Below the pieces are notes generated by a model. It made no database searches, was not told the DNA's origin, and saw only the letters and a program-made list of their open reading frames with translations. The translations under genes and the position numbers were made by a program. From Halohasta salina (GTDB lineage Archaea > Halobacteriota > Halobacteria > Halobacteriales > Haloferacaceae), in the NCBI RefSeq assembly GCF_024178165.1, contig NZ_JAMZIE010000003.1:62001-126000 (forward strand): a stretch of 64,000 bases of DNA. Reading direction: 5' to 3'. Shown here piece by piece: positions 8,297-16,007 of this stretch (its first letter is position 1; the number at the start of each line of letters is the position of its first letter).

Positions 8297-9538
8297 ATGG
8301 ACGACCAACTTATCGACAGCAGCGAGCTGCCACTCCGCCGCCGGTCGCTGCTGCCGGGAACCGGCTTCTTCTATCCCGACTCGCTCGACGAAGACCGCAC
8401 CGAGGAGCGCGCACGGGAGGCGATCGACGGCGCTGAGGCCGTCGTCGTCACCGATTCGGACGCCGACGGACTGGGTTGTATCGCCCTCGTTCGTGAGGTT
8501 TACGACGCCGCTCTCGATGTCGACCCCTTCCTCGAGGAGATCGAGGCCCGACTCGACGACGACGATGCGGCCGACGACGCCGACGAGGCCGACGAGGCCG
8601 ACGACGCCACCGACGAGCCGGAGCCGGAATCGCCGGTCGCACTGCTGGCGTCGGGGCCACACTCGCTTTCCGAATCCCTCGAATACGTCGCCGAGTACGC
8701 CGCCGCGGGCGTCGACGTCTTCGTCTGCGATATCGCGCCCGACGAGTACGACGCCATAGCCGAGCCGCTCGAAGCGATCGTCGACCGGAGCGGTCGCGTC
8801 TCGTGGTACGACCACCACCAGTGGCCCGACGCGGTCGCCGAGGCGGTCGGCGAGGCCGGCGTCGACCTCGTGGTCGGCGACTCCGACGAGGAGTGTAGTA
8901 CCGACGTCGCCCTGCGGTCGCTGGCGTACGATTTCGACGAGCGGTTTACCGAACTCGCCGAAGTGACACGGGACCACGACCTGTGGCTCAACGACGATCC
9001 CCGGAGCAAGGACCTCGCTGACTACGCCTACTGGACCTCAGCCGAGGAGTACGCCGCGGTAGTCGGTGCCTACGGCGCGGAACTCCCCGAGGTAGTCGAC
9101 GACTACATCGCCCACCGCCGCGTCGAAAAGGAGCAGTTGATCGAGCTGGCGGTCGACCGCGCTGCGTACAAATCGGTCGGCCCGTGGACCGTCGGCGTCA
9201 CCTACGGTCGCTGCTCGCAGAACGAGGTCGCCGACGGGCTCCGCGAGGCGGGGGCCGACGCTGCCGTGATCGTCAAACCGTCCGGTAGCGCGTCCATTCG
9301 CGGCAGCGAGGATTTCGAGGCGGCCCATCTGGTCGCCCGGCAGGTCAACGGCGGCGGCCACCCGAAGGCCGCGGGCTGTAAACCCGACATCTACGACGAC
9401 ATGATGGACTATGCCGCCCACTGGACGACCGAGGGCGAGACGGCCAAACGGGTCATTCTGGCTGCCTTCGAGCGCGTCGCCGAGGAAGCCGACTCGTCGG
9501 CCGACCGATCGGAAGCCGAAGACGCCGACAGCGAGTAG
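8297..9538 (+). CDS. DHH/DHHA1-family phosphoesterase (RecJ-like)
   Basis: 413 aa. The DHH domain shows VVVTDSDADGLGCIAL (about 50-65), the first metal-binding motif, and WYDHHQWPD (about 175-183), the DHH motif proper. The C-terminal DHHA1 part ends with RQVNGGGHPKAAGCK, the GGGH substrate-binding motif. An acidic insertion (DDDDAADDADEADEADD) is typical of haloarchaeal adaptation. The family includes RecJ/GAN nucleases and oligonucleotide or cyclic-dinucleotide phosphodiesterases; the exact substrate is not readable. The gene stands alone. Confidence 0.85.
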   Translation: MDDQLIDSSELPLRRRSLLPGTGFFYPDSLDEDRTEERAREAIDGAEAVVVTDSDADGLGCIALVREVYDAALDVDPFLEEIEARLDDDDAADDADEADEADDATDEPEPESPVALLASGPHSLSESLEYVAEYAAAGVDVFVCDIAPDEYDAIAEPLEAIVDRSGRVSWYDHHQWPDAVAEAVGEAGVDLVVGDSDEECSTDVALRSLAYDFDERFTELAEVTRDHDLWLNDDPRSKDLADYAYWTSAEEYAAVVGAYGAELPEVVDDYIAHRRVEKEQLIELAVDRAAYKSVGPWTVGVTYGRCSQNEVADGLREAGADAAVIVKPSGSASIRGSEDFEAAHLVARQVNGGGHPKAAGCKPDIYDDMMDYAAHWTTEGETAKRVILAAFERVAEEADSSADRSEAEDADSE

Positions 9539-9568
9539 TCGAGACGGTCGACGTTCGTGGTCGAGTCG

Positions 9569-10603
9569 TCAGGTAGCTTCTTCGCACGCGTGGTAAGTGA
9601 GCCGAACCCGGACGACAGTCCCGCCGCTGTCGGGGGTTTCGATGGCGAGTTCGCCGTCGTACATCTCGACGATCCACTTGACGAGCCACAGCCCGAGCCC
9701 GCTGCCGTGTTTGAGTTGGCTGATCGGCTCGGCGGTCGTGATGATCTCCGTTTCGGCCTCCGGGATCCCCGGCCCGTTGTCGGCCACGGCGAGTTCGATC
9801 GTCGATCGGTCGACCGGGGTGGCGTCGATCCGTACGTGTGCCGGCTGGCTGTTGTAGCGGACCGCGTTGTCCAGTAGGCTCTCGAAGACGGCTTCCAGTC
9901 GGCTGTCGGCACGGACGACCAGCGACGACGGGAGGTCGACGACGATCTCGGGGTCGTCGAACTGTCGTTTGCAGTCCGCGACGACTTCGTCGACGATGGG
10001 CACGACGTCGACTGCTTCGAGCTCTGGCGGGCTCCCAAGCACGTTCTCGACGGTTTTGGCCTCGTCGCTGAGGCGTGCGAGTTTCGTCGCGGCCTCCTTT
10101 GCGACCGCCGCGTCACGCTGGAGCTCCGGCTCATCGGTCTTGGCGATGATCGATTCGGCCTTTCCGAGGACGACGTTGACCTCGTTGCGGAGGTTGTGCC
10201 GGAGGATCCGGTGGAGCACGTCGATATGCCGCTTCCGGCGGAGTTCGTCGCTGACCTCGGTGTAGAACGCGAACCCGTGGTCCCCGGTCGTCGAGGCCCC
10301 TTGATAGATGAACGTCCGGCTCCCGTCGACGGTGAGCCCGCGGACGAAGCCGACCGTTGAGAGCCCGCCCGTGGCCCGCTGGTCGAACTCTTCGGCCTCG
10401 TGTCGTTCGGTTATCGGGACGATGAAGTCGTTCAACGGCCGCCCCTCGATCTCGTCGGCCTCGTAGCCGAACACCTCCGTGAACGTCCGGTTGACGTCGG
10501 CGATCACCGGCACGCCGTCGTCGACGAGGAACTCGACGACGGCGTCTTCGATCCGATCGAACAACCGCCGAAAGCGGTCTTCGGTTGTGATATCTGGATT
10601 CAT
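9569..10603 (-). CDS. PAS-domain sensor histidine kinase
   Basis: 344 aa, without transmembrane helices. A PAS domain occupies about residues 8-120 (NRTFTEVFGYEADEIEGRPL). The dimerisation/phosphoacceptor box is ILRHNLRNEVNVV with H136. The ATPase lobe has an N-box LLDNAVRYN, a G1 box DNGPGIPEAE and a G2 box GSGLGLWLVKWIVE. Cytoplasmic PAS-HK proteins of this HNLRNE type are very common in haloarchaea and often lack an adjacent response regulator, as here. The signal is unknown. It is divergent to bioB with 290 nt between them. Confidence 0.88.
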   Translation of the reverse strand: MNPDITTEDRFRRLFDRIEDAVVEFLVDDGVPVIADVNRTFTEVFGYEADEIEGRPLNDFIVPITERHEAEEFDQRATGGLSTVGFVRGLTVDGSRTFIYQGASTTGDHGFAFYTEVSDELRRKRHIDVLHRILRHNLRNEVNVVLGKAESIIAKTDEPELQRDAAVAKEAATKLARLSDEAKTVENVLGSPPELEAVDVVPIVDEVVADCKRQFDDPEIVVDLPSSLVVRADSRLEAVFESLLDNAVRYNSQPAHVRIDATPVDRSTIELAVADNGPGIPEAETEIITTAEPISQLKHGSGLGLWLVKWIVEMYDGELAIETPDSGGTVVRVRLTYHACEEAT

Positions 10604-10894
10604 GACTGGGTCGTCGGTCTATCGGCTCGGACTCGTCGGGGACCGCCTCCTCCGAGCGGCCCGATCGGTGCGCCGCCGGCCGCTATCTCGGACTGTATTG
10701 TATTTCGACACAAAAATCTGTATTATTATGACAACTCATGGTTCGATCGAACACAGGTATGCCATTAAATACCAATTAATGGATAACTCACCGACTGAGT
10801 TCCCGTCGACACGGTCGACGGCGGTCGGCTACTCCACGCCGATAGCGGTGTGCCCACCCCGACGTTTATAATTCTGTAAACTGCCATCCAAACT
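10604..10894. promoter_or_regulatory. AT-rich regulatory region between the histidine kinase and bioB
   Basis: The 100 nt at 10690-10790 are markedly AT-rich compared with the rest of the window. They hold a perfect 12-bp palindrome GTTCGATCGAAC (10741-10752) and the inverted repeat CCATTAA/TTAATGG (10762-10768, 10776-10782). No gene is seen here. These could be operators for either divergent gene; nothing in the sequence says which. Confidence 0.4.
10864..10871 (+). promoter_or_regulatory. TATA element of bioB
   Basis: GTTTATAA is centred about 27 nt before the GTG start at 10895, which implies a leaderless bioB mRNA and supports that unusual start codon. Confidence 0.6.
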
Positions 10895-10905
10895 GTGGTT
10901 TACGA
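10874..10905 (+). promoter_or_regulatory. BirA-like biotin operator over the bioB start
   Basis: CTGTAAACT (10874-10882) and GGTTTACGA (10897-10905) are separated by 14 nt. The published BirA box of bacteria and archaea is TTGTAAACC-N14/15-GGTTTACAA. Each half matches 8 or 7 of 9 positions and the spacing is exact. It lies between the TATA box and codon 4, so a bound repressor would block initiation. Confidence 0.6.
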
Positions 10906-11965
10906 AACTGATAACCGGACGATCGCCGCCGCCGTCGACCGCGTTCTCGATGGTGGCCGGCTCGACCGGACCGATGCGATCGCCCTGTTGGCCCAGCCGG
11001 TCGACGACCTCGCGGCGGCCGCCGACGCGGTCCGAGCGGCGTTGGGCGACGGTACCGTCGACGCCTGTAGCATCGTCAACGCGAAGGCGGGCAACTGCGC
11101 CGAGGACTGCGGCTTCTGTGCCCAGTCGGCCCACTTCGACACCGGGATCGACACCCATGGCCTGCTCGATCCCGAGGAGATCCTCGACGCCGCAAAACGC
11201 GCCGAACGGGACGGGGCCCAGCGGTTCGGGATCGTCGTCGCCGAAAAGGGCGTCAGCAGGGAGCAACGCCCCGAGGAGTGGGCTGACGTGGTTCGGGCCA
11301 TCCGGCTCGTCCGGGACGCAACCGACGTGGCGGTCGACGCCTCGCTGGGCCTGCTCACCGAAGAAGAGGCCGAGATTCTCGCCGAGGAGGGGCTGAACCA
11401 CTACAACCACAACATCGAGACCTCACCGCGCTACTTCTCGGAGATCGTCTCGACCCACAGTTTCGCGGATCGGCTCAAAACCCTGCGCCGGGCGAAAAAC
11501 GCCGGGCTGGACCTCTGTGCGGGCGTCATCGTGGGGATGGGCGAGAGCCCCGCCGATCGGGTCGACGCCGCGCTCGAACTCCGAAAGATCGGCGTCTCCT
11601 CGCTGCCGGTCAACATCCTGAATCCGGTCGCGGGCACCCCGCTGGGCGATCGGGAGACCGCCGCGATCTCGACGGTCGACCTCATCAAGACGATTGCCGT
11701 CTACCGATTGTTGCATCCCACGGCTCGCGTCCGGCTGACGGGGGGTCGGGAGGTCAACCTCGCCGAAGACGACCAACACTGGCCCTTCGAGGCGGGTGCC
11801 GACGGTCTGTTGACCGGCGACTACCTCACGACCGACGGCCAGTCGGCGGCCACCGACATCGAGGTGATCGAACGGGCCGGCCTGGAGCCGAACATGGCCG
11901 AACACGAGTTCGATCCCGAAGCCGTCACGGCCGATCGGTCGACGCCGCCTGCGGGTACCGACTGA
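10895..11965 (+). CDS. bioB: biotin synthase (radical SAM)
   Basis: 356 aa from a GTG codon. The radical-SAM cluster motif C-x3-C-x2-C is NCAEDCGFC (C68, C72, C75). YNHNIETSPRYF, VNILNPVAGTPL and RLTGGREVNL are diagnostic BioB segments, including the conserved Asn and Arg residues around SAM and dethiobiotin. The enzyme inserts sulfur into dethiobiotin, the last step of biotin synthesis. No other bio gene is adjacent; the gene is monocistronic between the kinase and the opsin region. TATA position and operator fix the start. Confidence 0.95.
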   Translation: MVYETDNRTIAAAVDRVLDGGRLDRTDAIALLAQPVDDLAAAADAVRAALGDGTVDACSIVNAKAGNCAEDCGFCAQSAHFDTGIDTHGLLDPEEILDAAKRAERDGAQRFGIVVAEKGVSREQRPEEWADVVRAIRLVRDATDVAVDASLGLLTEEEAEILAEEGLNHYNHNIETSPRYFSEIVSTHSFADRLKTLRRAKNAGLDLCAGVIVGMGESPADRVDAALELRKIGVSSLPVNILNPVAGTPLGDRETAAISTVDLIKTIAVYRLLHPTARVRLTGGREVNLAEDDQHWPFEAGADGLLTGDYLTTDGQSAATDIEVIERAGLEPNMAEHEFDPEAVTADRSTPPAGTD

Positions 11966-11971
11966 AACGGC

Positions 11972-11990
11972 TGCGGGGTCGGACCCCGCA
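11972..11990. terminator. GC-rich hairpin between converging bioB and bop
   Basis: TGCGGGGTC-G-GACCCCGCA is a perfect 9-bp stem followed on the plus strand by five A residues. It lies 7 nt after the bioB stop and 38 nt from the bop stop. It is a plausible bidirectional 3'-end structure, but lacks a downstream T tract for bioB. Confidence 0.35.
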
Positions 11991-12027
11991 AAAAGGAGTG
12001 TGGTGATCGTCCGGTAGTCGGTGCCGA

Positions 12028-12819
12028 TCAGTCGCCGGCTGCGGCGGCCGCGCCCTCGGCCGACGGTTCGGGTGCGCTCGTATCACCGAAGATGGCGCGG
12101 CTACGGAGCAACAGTAGCCCGAAGCCGACCTTCGCGCTCACGTCGAGGATCATGAACAGCAGGGTCTCGACGCTGAGCGGAATCGCGCCGACGCCTTCGG
12201 TCCCGAACAGCCAGACCACGGGGTAGGCCGACCAGAGAATGATCGTCAGATTCCGCAGGACGCGGAACGTTGAGCCGACGTCTTCCCGCATCGCCGCGGC
12301 TTTGCGAGTGAAGCCGAAGAACAGCACGTACAGGATGTACAGCATCGCTGCGGTGCTGATGGCCCACCAGACGAACCGGTACTCGTAGACCTCGGTCAGC
12401 GCGCCGATCAGGCCGGTGACGATCATGATGCCGTCAGCGCCAACGAGCCCGATGATCGTGCCGCGGTCGGCGTCGACCAACAGCGCCAGGTCGAGCAACA
12501 GCAGCGGCGTGGTGAACAGCCAGTCGGCGTACCGGGCCCAGTAGATGTCCAACATCTGCCCGGCGACCTCGACCTCGGTGAGGCCGAACCCGAGCAGCAT
12601 TGCGAGGTACATCGTGAACGCGATAGCCGGGATCAGCGTCGTGATCGCGTAGAACTTCTTGGCACTGGGATCTTCGACACCCATGGCGCGTGCCATGAAG
12701 TACAGCGTCCCGAGTCCCATCAGTGCCGTCCCAAGGGCGAGCCAGATCCACTCCGGCCGCGCCGTTATTTCTCCGAACTGGAGTACGACACTTGCCGCCG
12801 TTGGTGTGAGTCCCGACAT
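12028..12819 (-). CDS. bop: bacteriorhodopsin (light-driven proton pump)
   Basis: 263 aa with seven transmembrane helices. All pump residues of Halobacterium bacteriorhodopsin have counterparts: R96 (R82), D99 (D85), T103 (T89), D110 (D96), D129 (D115), E209 (E194), E219 (E204), D226 (D212) and the retinal lysine K230 (K216) in LDVSAKVGFG. The DTD triad marks an outward proton pump. The N-terminal extension is short and the C-terminal tail is Ala-rich and acidic. A Bat-type activating sequence lies 40 nt upstream of the ATG. It faces the brp-crtI-bat genes and will use the retinal they make. Confidence 0.97.
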   Translation of the reverse strand: MSGLTPTAASVVLQFGEITARPEWIWLALGTALMGLGTLYFMARAMGVEDPSAKKFYAITTLIPAIAFTMYLAMLLGFGLTEVEVAGQMLDIYWARYADWLFTTPLLLLDLALLVDADRGTIIGLVGADGIMIVTGLIGALTEVYEYRFVWWAISTAAMLYILYVLFFGFTRKAAAMREDVGSTFRVLRNLTIILWSAYPVVWLFGTEGVGAIPLSVETLLFMILDVSAKVGFGLLLLRSRAIFGDTSAPEPSAEGAAAAAGD

Positions 12820-12858
12820 ACAAGCTATGCTTGTTGCTTTCCGGGAGTAATTCTACAT

Positions 12859-12873
12859 CCCAAACAGTACGGT
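12859..12873 (-). promoter_or_regulatory. Bat-type upstream activating sequence of bop
   Basis: Read on the minus strand it is ACCGTACTGTTTGGG, which fits the described Halobacterium UAS ACCcnactagTTnGG at all strictly conserved positions. Its near end is 40 nt from the bop ATG. Confidence 0.72.
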
Positions 12874-13003
12874 ATTCCAACACACCCTCGACCCTCCCCG
12901 AACTGCCGCCGTCCGACGCGCTGCCGCGTCGACCCACGGCATACCGAAACAGTACACCGGGTTAATAGGTAACTACCACAGGTCCCACCCGTCGCGGCTA
13001 CCG

Positions 13004-13020
13004 GTAGTCAGCGCCTACTG
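13004..13020. repeat. dispersed 3'-end palindrome, copy 4
   Basis: GGTAG-7 nt (TCAGCGC)-CTACT, 25 nt downstream of the brz stop codon. Confidence 0.5.
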
Positions 13021-13044
13021 TCGACTCGCAGACAGTCTCTCCGA

Positions 13045-13227
13045 TCACCACTCGAAGAGGACGAAAAACTCGTGGTCGTTGTGACACGTGAGCTGACGGG
13101 CCTTCTGTCGCGGTCCACTCGTGTCGGGGCGGTCGGCTGCAGTCACCGACTTCACGACCGACTCCTTCGGAAGTCCCATCCGAACGTCCGCCCCACACTG
13201 CGGGCACTGGAGCTCCGTGATTCCCAC
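13045..13227 (-). CDS. brz: Brz-like small zinc-finger regulator of bop
   Basis: 60 aa from a GTG codon. It has CPQC at residues 8-11 and CHNDH near the C-terminus (residues 48-52), enough ligands for one zinc, and ends FFVLFEW. In Halobacterium salinarum a protein of this size and kind in the bop-brp intergenic region (Brz) regulates bop and crtB1. The identical position here, between bop and brp, is the main reason for the name; sequence identity was not checked by alignment. TATA-like AATATTTAA lies about 25 nt upstream. It is divergent to brp. Confidence 0.75.
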   Translation of the reverse strand: MGITELQCPQCGADVRMGLPKESVVKSVTAADRPDTSGPRQKARQLTCHNDHEFFVLFEW

Positions 13228-13282
13228 GGTTGATACAGGCCCGGCGCTGGGTTAAATATTACCTACCTGTACGTATCAGCAT

Positions 13283-13297
13283 ACCCCACTAATTTGG
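13283..13297 (+). promoter_or_regulatory. Bat-type upstream activating sequence of brp
   Basis: ACCCCACTAATTTGG is an almost ideal match to the Bat UAS consensus. Its near end is 38 nt before the ATG at 13335, and TTTTTAAT (13302-13309), the TATA element, lies between. Confidence 0.8.
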
Positions 13298-13334
13298 ACT
13301 GTTTTTAATTCTCCGTCCGCTCCCATTGACAACC

Positions 13335-14405
13335 ATGAACACCGAGCGTTATCGCGGACTCCGAGCGGTGGTTCGCCCGTCGACCGGTGGGATTTCGCTG
13401 ACCGTCTCGCGGGTGGTGATGATCGGGCTCACGGTCGGCTTCCTCATCGGCCGACTGGCCGGCCTGCGGGTTCCGCTGACCACGCAGGCGGGGATCTACC
13501 TGTTGGGGATGGTCGCGATGAACCTCCCCCACGGCGGCTACGAGCATTTCGCCAACCTCCGGCGGCGGGCGGCGGCGTTTCAGGGTCGGTACATCGTGAC
13601 CTACCTGCTCGGGATCGGGCTGTTCGTCGGGCTGTTCTTCCTCTCGCCGGTGGCGGGGCTGATCCTCGCGGTCGGCGTCGCCATGGCCAAAGGCGGGTTC
13701 GGCGACGTCCACGTCGTTGAGGCGCTGTACGGCACCGACCACATCCGCTCGCGGCCCCAGCGCTGGCTGGCGGCGGCGGTCCGTGGCGGCGCCGTGATGA
13801 TCGTGCCGATGGTGTTCTGGCCGGAGACGTTCTACGCGTTCAGCGACATCATGGTGAGCATCTTCGATCCCGCCGCGATGATCGGCTTCGCCGAGTTCCA
13901 ACAGCGCAGCCTGCTGGCCGGTGGCGGCTACGCCGCGCTGGTGGCCGCCCATCTCGGCGTCGGCTACTGGTATGTGACGGGGTCGGGCTCGTTTATCGCT
14001 GACGCCGCCGAGTCGCTGCTGTTGGTCGCCTACTTCGCGGCAGTGCCGGTCGTCATCGCCGTCGGGCTCTACTTCCCGCTGTGGTACTCCGCCCGGCAGG
14101 TCGCCCGCACGACCGCCGTCGACGACCGGCTCGACGCCGAGGCCGACGGCCTCCTTTCCGGGCTCGAATCCGACGATCCCGAGCGGGTCGCGCTGGTCTC
14201 GTGGGGCGTGTTGATCGCCGGCAGCATCGCCACCTTCGGGCTGGCGGCCGCGCTGTGGGTGTGGTCACCACAGCCCCTCGGCGGGGCCGACCTGTTGTCC
14301 GGACTGGTGGCGTTCTGGAGCGTCTTCATCAGCATCATCGCGCTGCCCCACGTCGTCGTCGGCGCGTGGCTCGACCGCGAGCGAGGGATCTGGTACGTGC
14401 CGTGA
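13335..14405 (+). CDS. brp: beta-carotene 15,15'-dioxygenase, Brp/Blh family
   Basis: 356 aa multi-helix membrane protein. The conserved iron-ligand histidines of the Brp/Blh family are visible in NLPHGGYEH (about residues 57-65), KGGFGDVHVVEALYGTDH, AAHLGVGYW and ALPHVVVGAW. The family cleaves beta-carotene into two retinals, the chromophore of the opsins here. ATG 13335 is chosen over an upstream in-frame TTG because it gives the same spacing to the UAS as in bop. It is the first gene of a brp-crtI-bat run. Confidence 0.93.
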   Translation: MNTERYRGLRAVVRPSTGGISLTVSRVVMIGLTVGFLIGRLAGLRVPLTTQAGIYLLGMVAMNLPHGGYEHFANLRRRAAAFQGRYIVTYLLGIGLFVGLFFLSPVAGLILAVGVAMAKGGFGDVHVVEALYGTDHIRSRPQRWLAAAVRGGAVMIVPMVFWPETFYAFSDIMVSIFDPAAMIGFAEFQQRSLLAGGGYAALVAAHLGVGYWYVTGSGSFIADAAESLLLVAYFAAVPVVIAVGLYFPLWYSARQVARTTAVDDRLDAEADGLLSGLESDDPERVALVSWGVLIAGSIATFGLAAALWVWSPQPLGGADLLSGLVAFWSVFISIIALPHVVVGAWLDRERGIWYVP

Positions 14406-14463
14406 GCCACCCCCGGCGGTCGCGGAGAACCGGGCGGACCGAACGACAGCGAACACGAGACCA

Positions 14464-15984
14464 ATGAGAGACGGCACCCCACACCACGACGAGACCGTGA
14501 CGGTCGTCGGCGGCGGGATCGCGGGCCTGTCGGCGGCCTGTTATCTCGCTGACGCGGGCGCGACCGTCACGGTCGTCGAACAGAACGACCAACTCGGCGG
14601 CGTCACCGGTCGACTCGAAGCCGAGGGGTTCAGCTTCGACACCGGCCCCTCGTGGTACATGATGCCCGAGACCTTCGAGCGGTTCTTCGGCCACTTCGGC
14701 CGGTCGCCGGGCGACTACTACGACCTCGAACGACTCGACCCCCAGTACCGGGTGTTCTTCAAGGACGGCGACCGCCTCGATATCACCCCCGACCTCGACC
14801 GCACCCGCCGGCTCTTCGAGTCCTACGAGGAGGGGGCTGCCGCCGCCCTCGACGAGTATCTGGCGAGCGCCCGGCGGACCTTCGAGATCGGGATGGACCG
14901 GTTCGTCTACACCGACCGCTCGCGGCTGCGGGACCTCGTGGATCCCGAGATAATTCAGGCAGCCCCGGCGCTGAAGCATCTCGGCTCGATGCAGTCGTTC
15001 GTCGAAGGCTACTTCGAGCATCCGAAACTCCAGCAACTGCTCCAGTACACGCTGGTGTTCCTCGGGGGGTCGCCTCACGACACCCCCTCGCTGTACCACC
15101 TCATGGCCCACGTCGACTTCGAGCACGGCGTCTACTACCCCGAGGGCGGCATGTACAGCCTCGTCGAGGCGCTGGTCTCCCTTGGCCGGGAGTTAGGCGT
15201 CGACTACCGTACTGGGGAAGCGGTGACCGCGCTCGAACCGGTCGCCGATGGGATTCGAGTCGACAGCGATGCGGGGAGCCACGTCGCCGACAGCGTCGTC
15301 GCCAACGCCAACCCGGCCCACGTCGAGCGGGAGTTGCTCCCGGCCGACCGGGGTCGGGACCCAGCCTACTGGGACGAGCAGACCTACGGCCCCTCGGCGT
15401 TCATGCTGTATCTCGGCGTCGAGGGCGACGTCGACCCGCTGGCCCACCACAGCCTCGTGTTCCCCGACGACTGGGACCCTCATTTCGACCGGATCTTCGA
15501 GGAGCCGGGGTGGCCCGAGGACCCGGCCTACTACCTCTCGGTGACCTCGAAGACCGACGACTCGGTCGCCCCCGATGGCCACCACGCGGTCGTCGTCCTC
15601 GTCCCGATCGCGCCGGGACTCGACGACGACCCCGATCGGCAGGCGTCGTTCCGTGATGCGGTGTTGGCCGACCTCGCCGCCCGGATCGGCGTCGACCTGC
15701 GCGGTCGGATCGTCGTCGAGCGGTCGGCGTCGGTCTCGACGTTTGCCGACCGGTTCAACACCCCCGGCGGCACCGCCCTCGGGCTGGCCCACACCCTCGA
15801 TCAGACCGGCCCGCTACGCCCCGCCCATCACGCGCCGGGCGTCGAGGACCTCTACTACGCGGGGGCGTTTACCTCACCGGGCGTCGGCCTGCCGATGGCG
15901 ATCATCAGCGGCGAACACGCCGCTGCGGCGGTTGCTCGCGGGGTCGACCCCTCGCCGTTCGCCGATTTCGCCCCAAATCTATAG
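14464..15984 (+). CDS. crtI: phytoene desaturase CrtI
   Basis: 506 aa FAD-dependent oxidoreductase. The dinucleotide fold VTVVGGGIAGLSAACYLA sits at about residues 12-29, followed by GPSWYMMPE and the C-terminal CrtI signature DLYYAGAFTSPGVGLPMAIISGE. It desaturates phytoene toward lycopene, the precursor for CrtY and then Brp. It starts 58 nt after brp and ends 23 nt before bat, so the three are probably one transcript from the brp promoter. Confidence 0.93.
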   Translation: MRDGTPHHDETVTVVGGGIAGLSAACYLADAGATVTVVEQNDQLGGVTGRLEAEGFSFDTGPSWYMMPETFERFFGHFGRSPGDYYDLERLDPQYRVFFKDGDRLDITPDLDRTRRLFESYEEGAAAALDEYLASARRTFEIGMDRFVYTDRSRLRDLVDPEIIQAAPALKHLGSMQSFVEGYFEHPKLQQLLQYTLVFLGGSPHDTPSLYHLMAHVDFEHGVYYPEGGMYSLVEALVSLGRELGVDYRTGEAVTALEPVADGIRVDSDAGSHVADSVVANANPAHVERELLPADRGRDPAYWDEQTYGPSAFMLYLGVEGDVDPLAHHSLVFPDDWDPHFDRIFEEPGWPEDPAYYLSVTSKTDDSVAPDGHHAVVVLVPIAPGLDDDPDRQASFRDAVLADLAARIGVDLRGRIVVERSASVSTFADRFNTPGGTALGLAHTLDQTGPLRPAHHAPGVEDLYYAGAFTSPGVGLPMAIISGEHAAAAVARGVDPSPFADFAPNL

Positions 15985-16007
15985 TGGTATCAGGCCGAAG
16001 ATCTATC

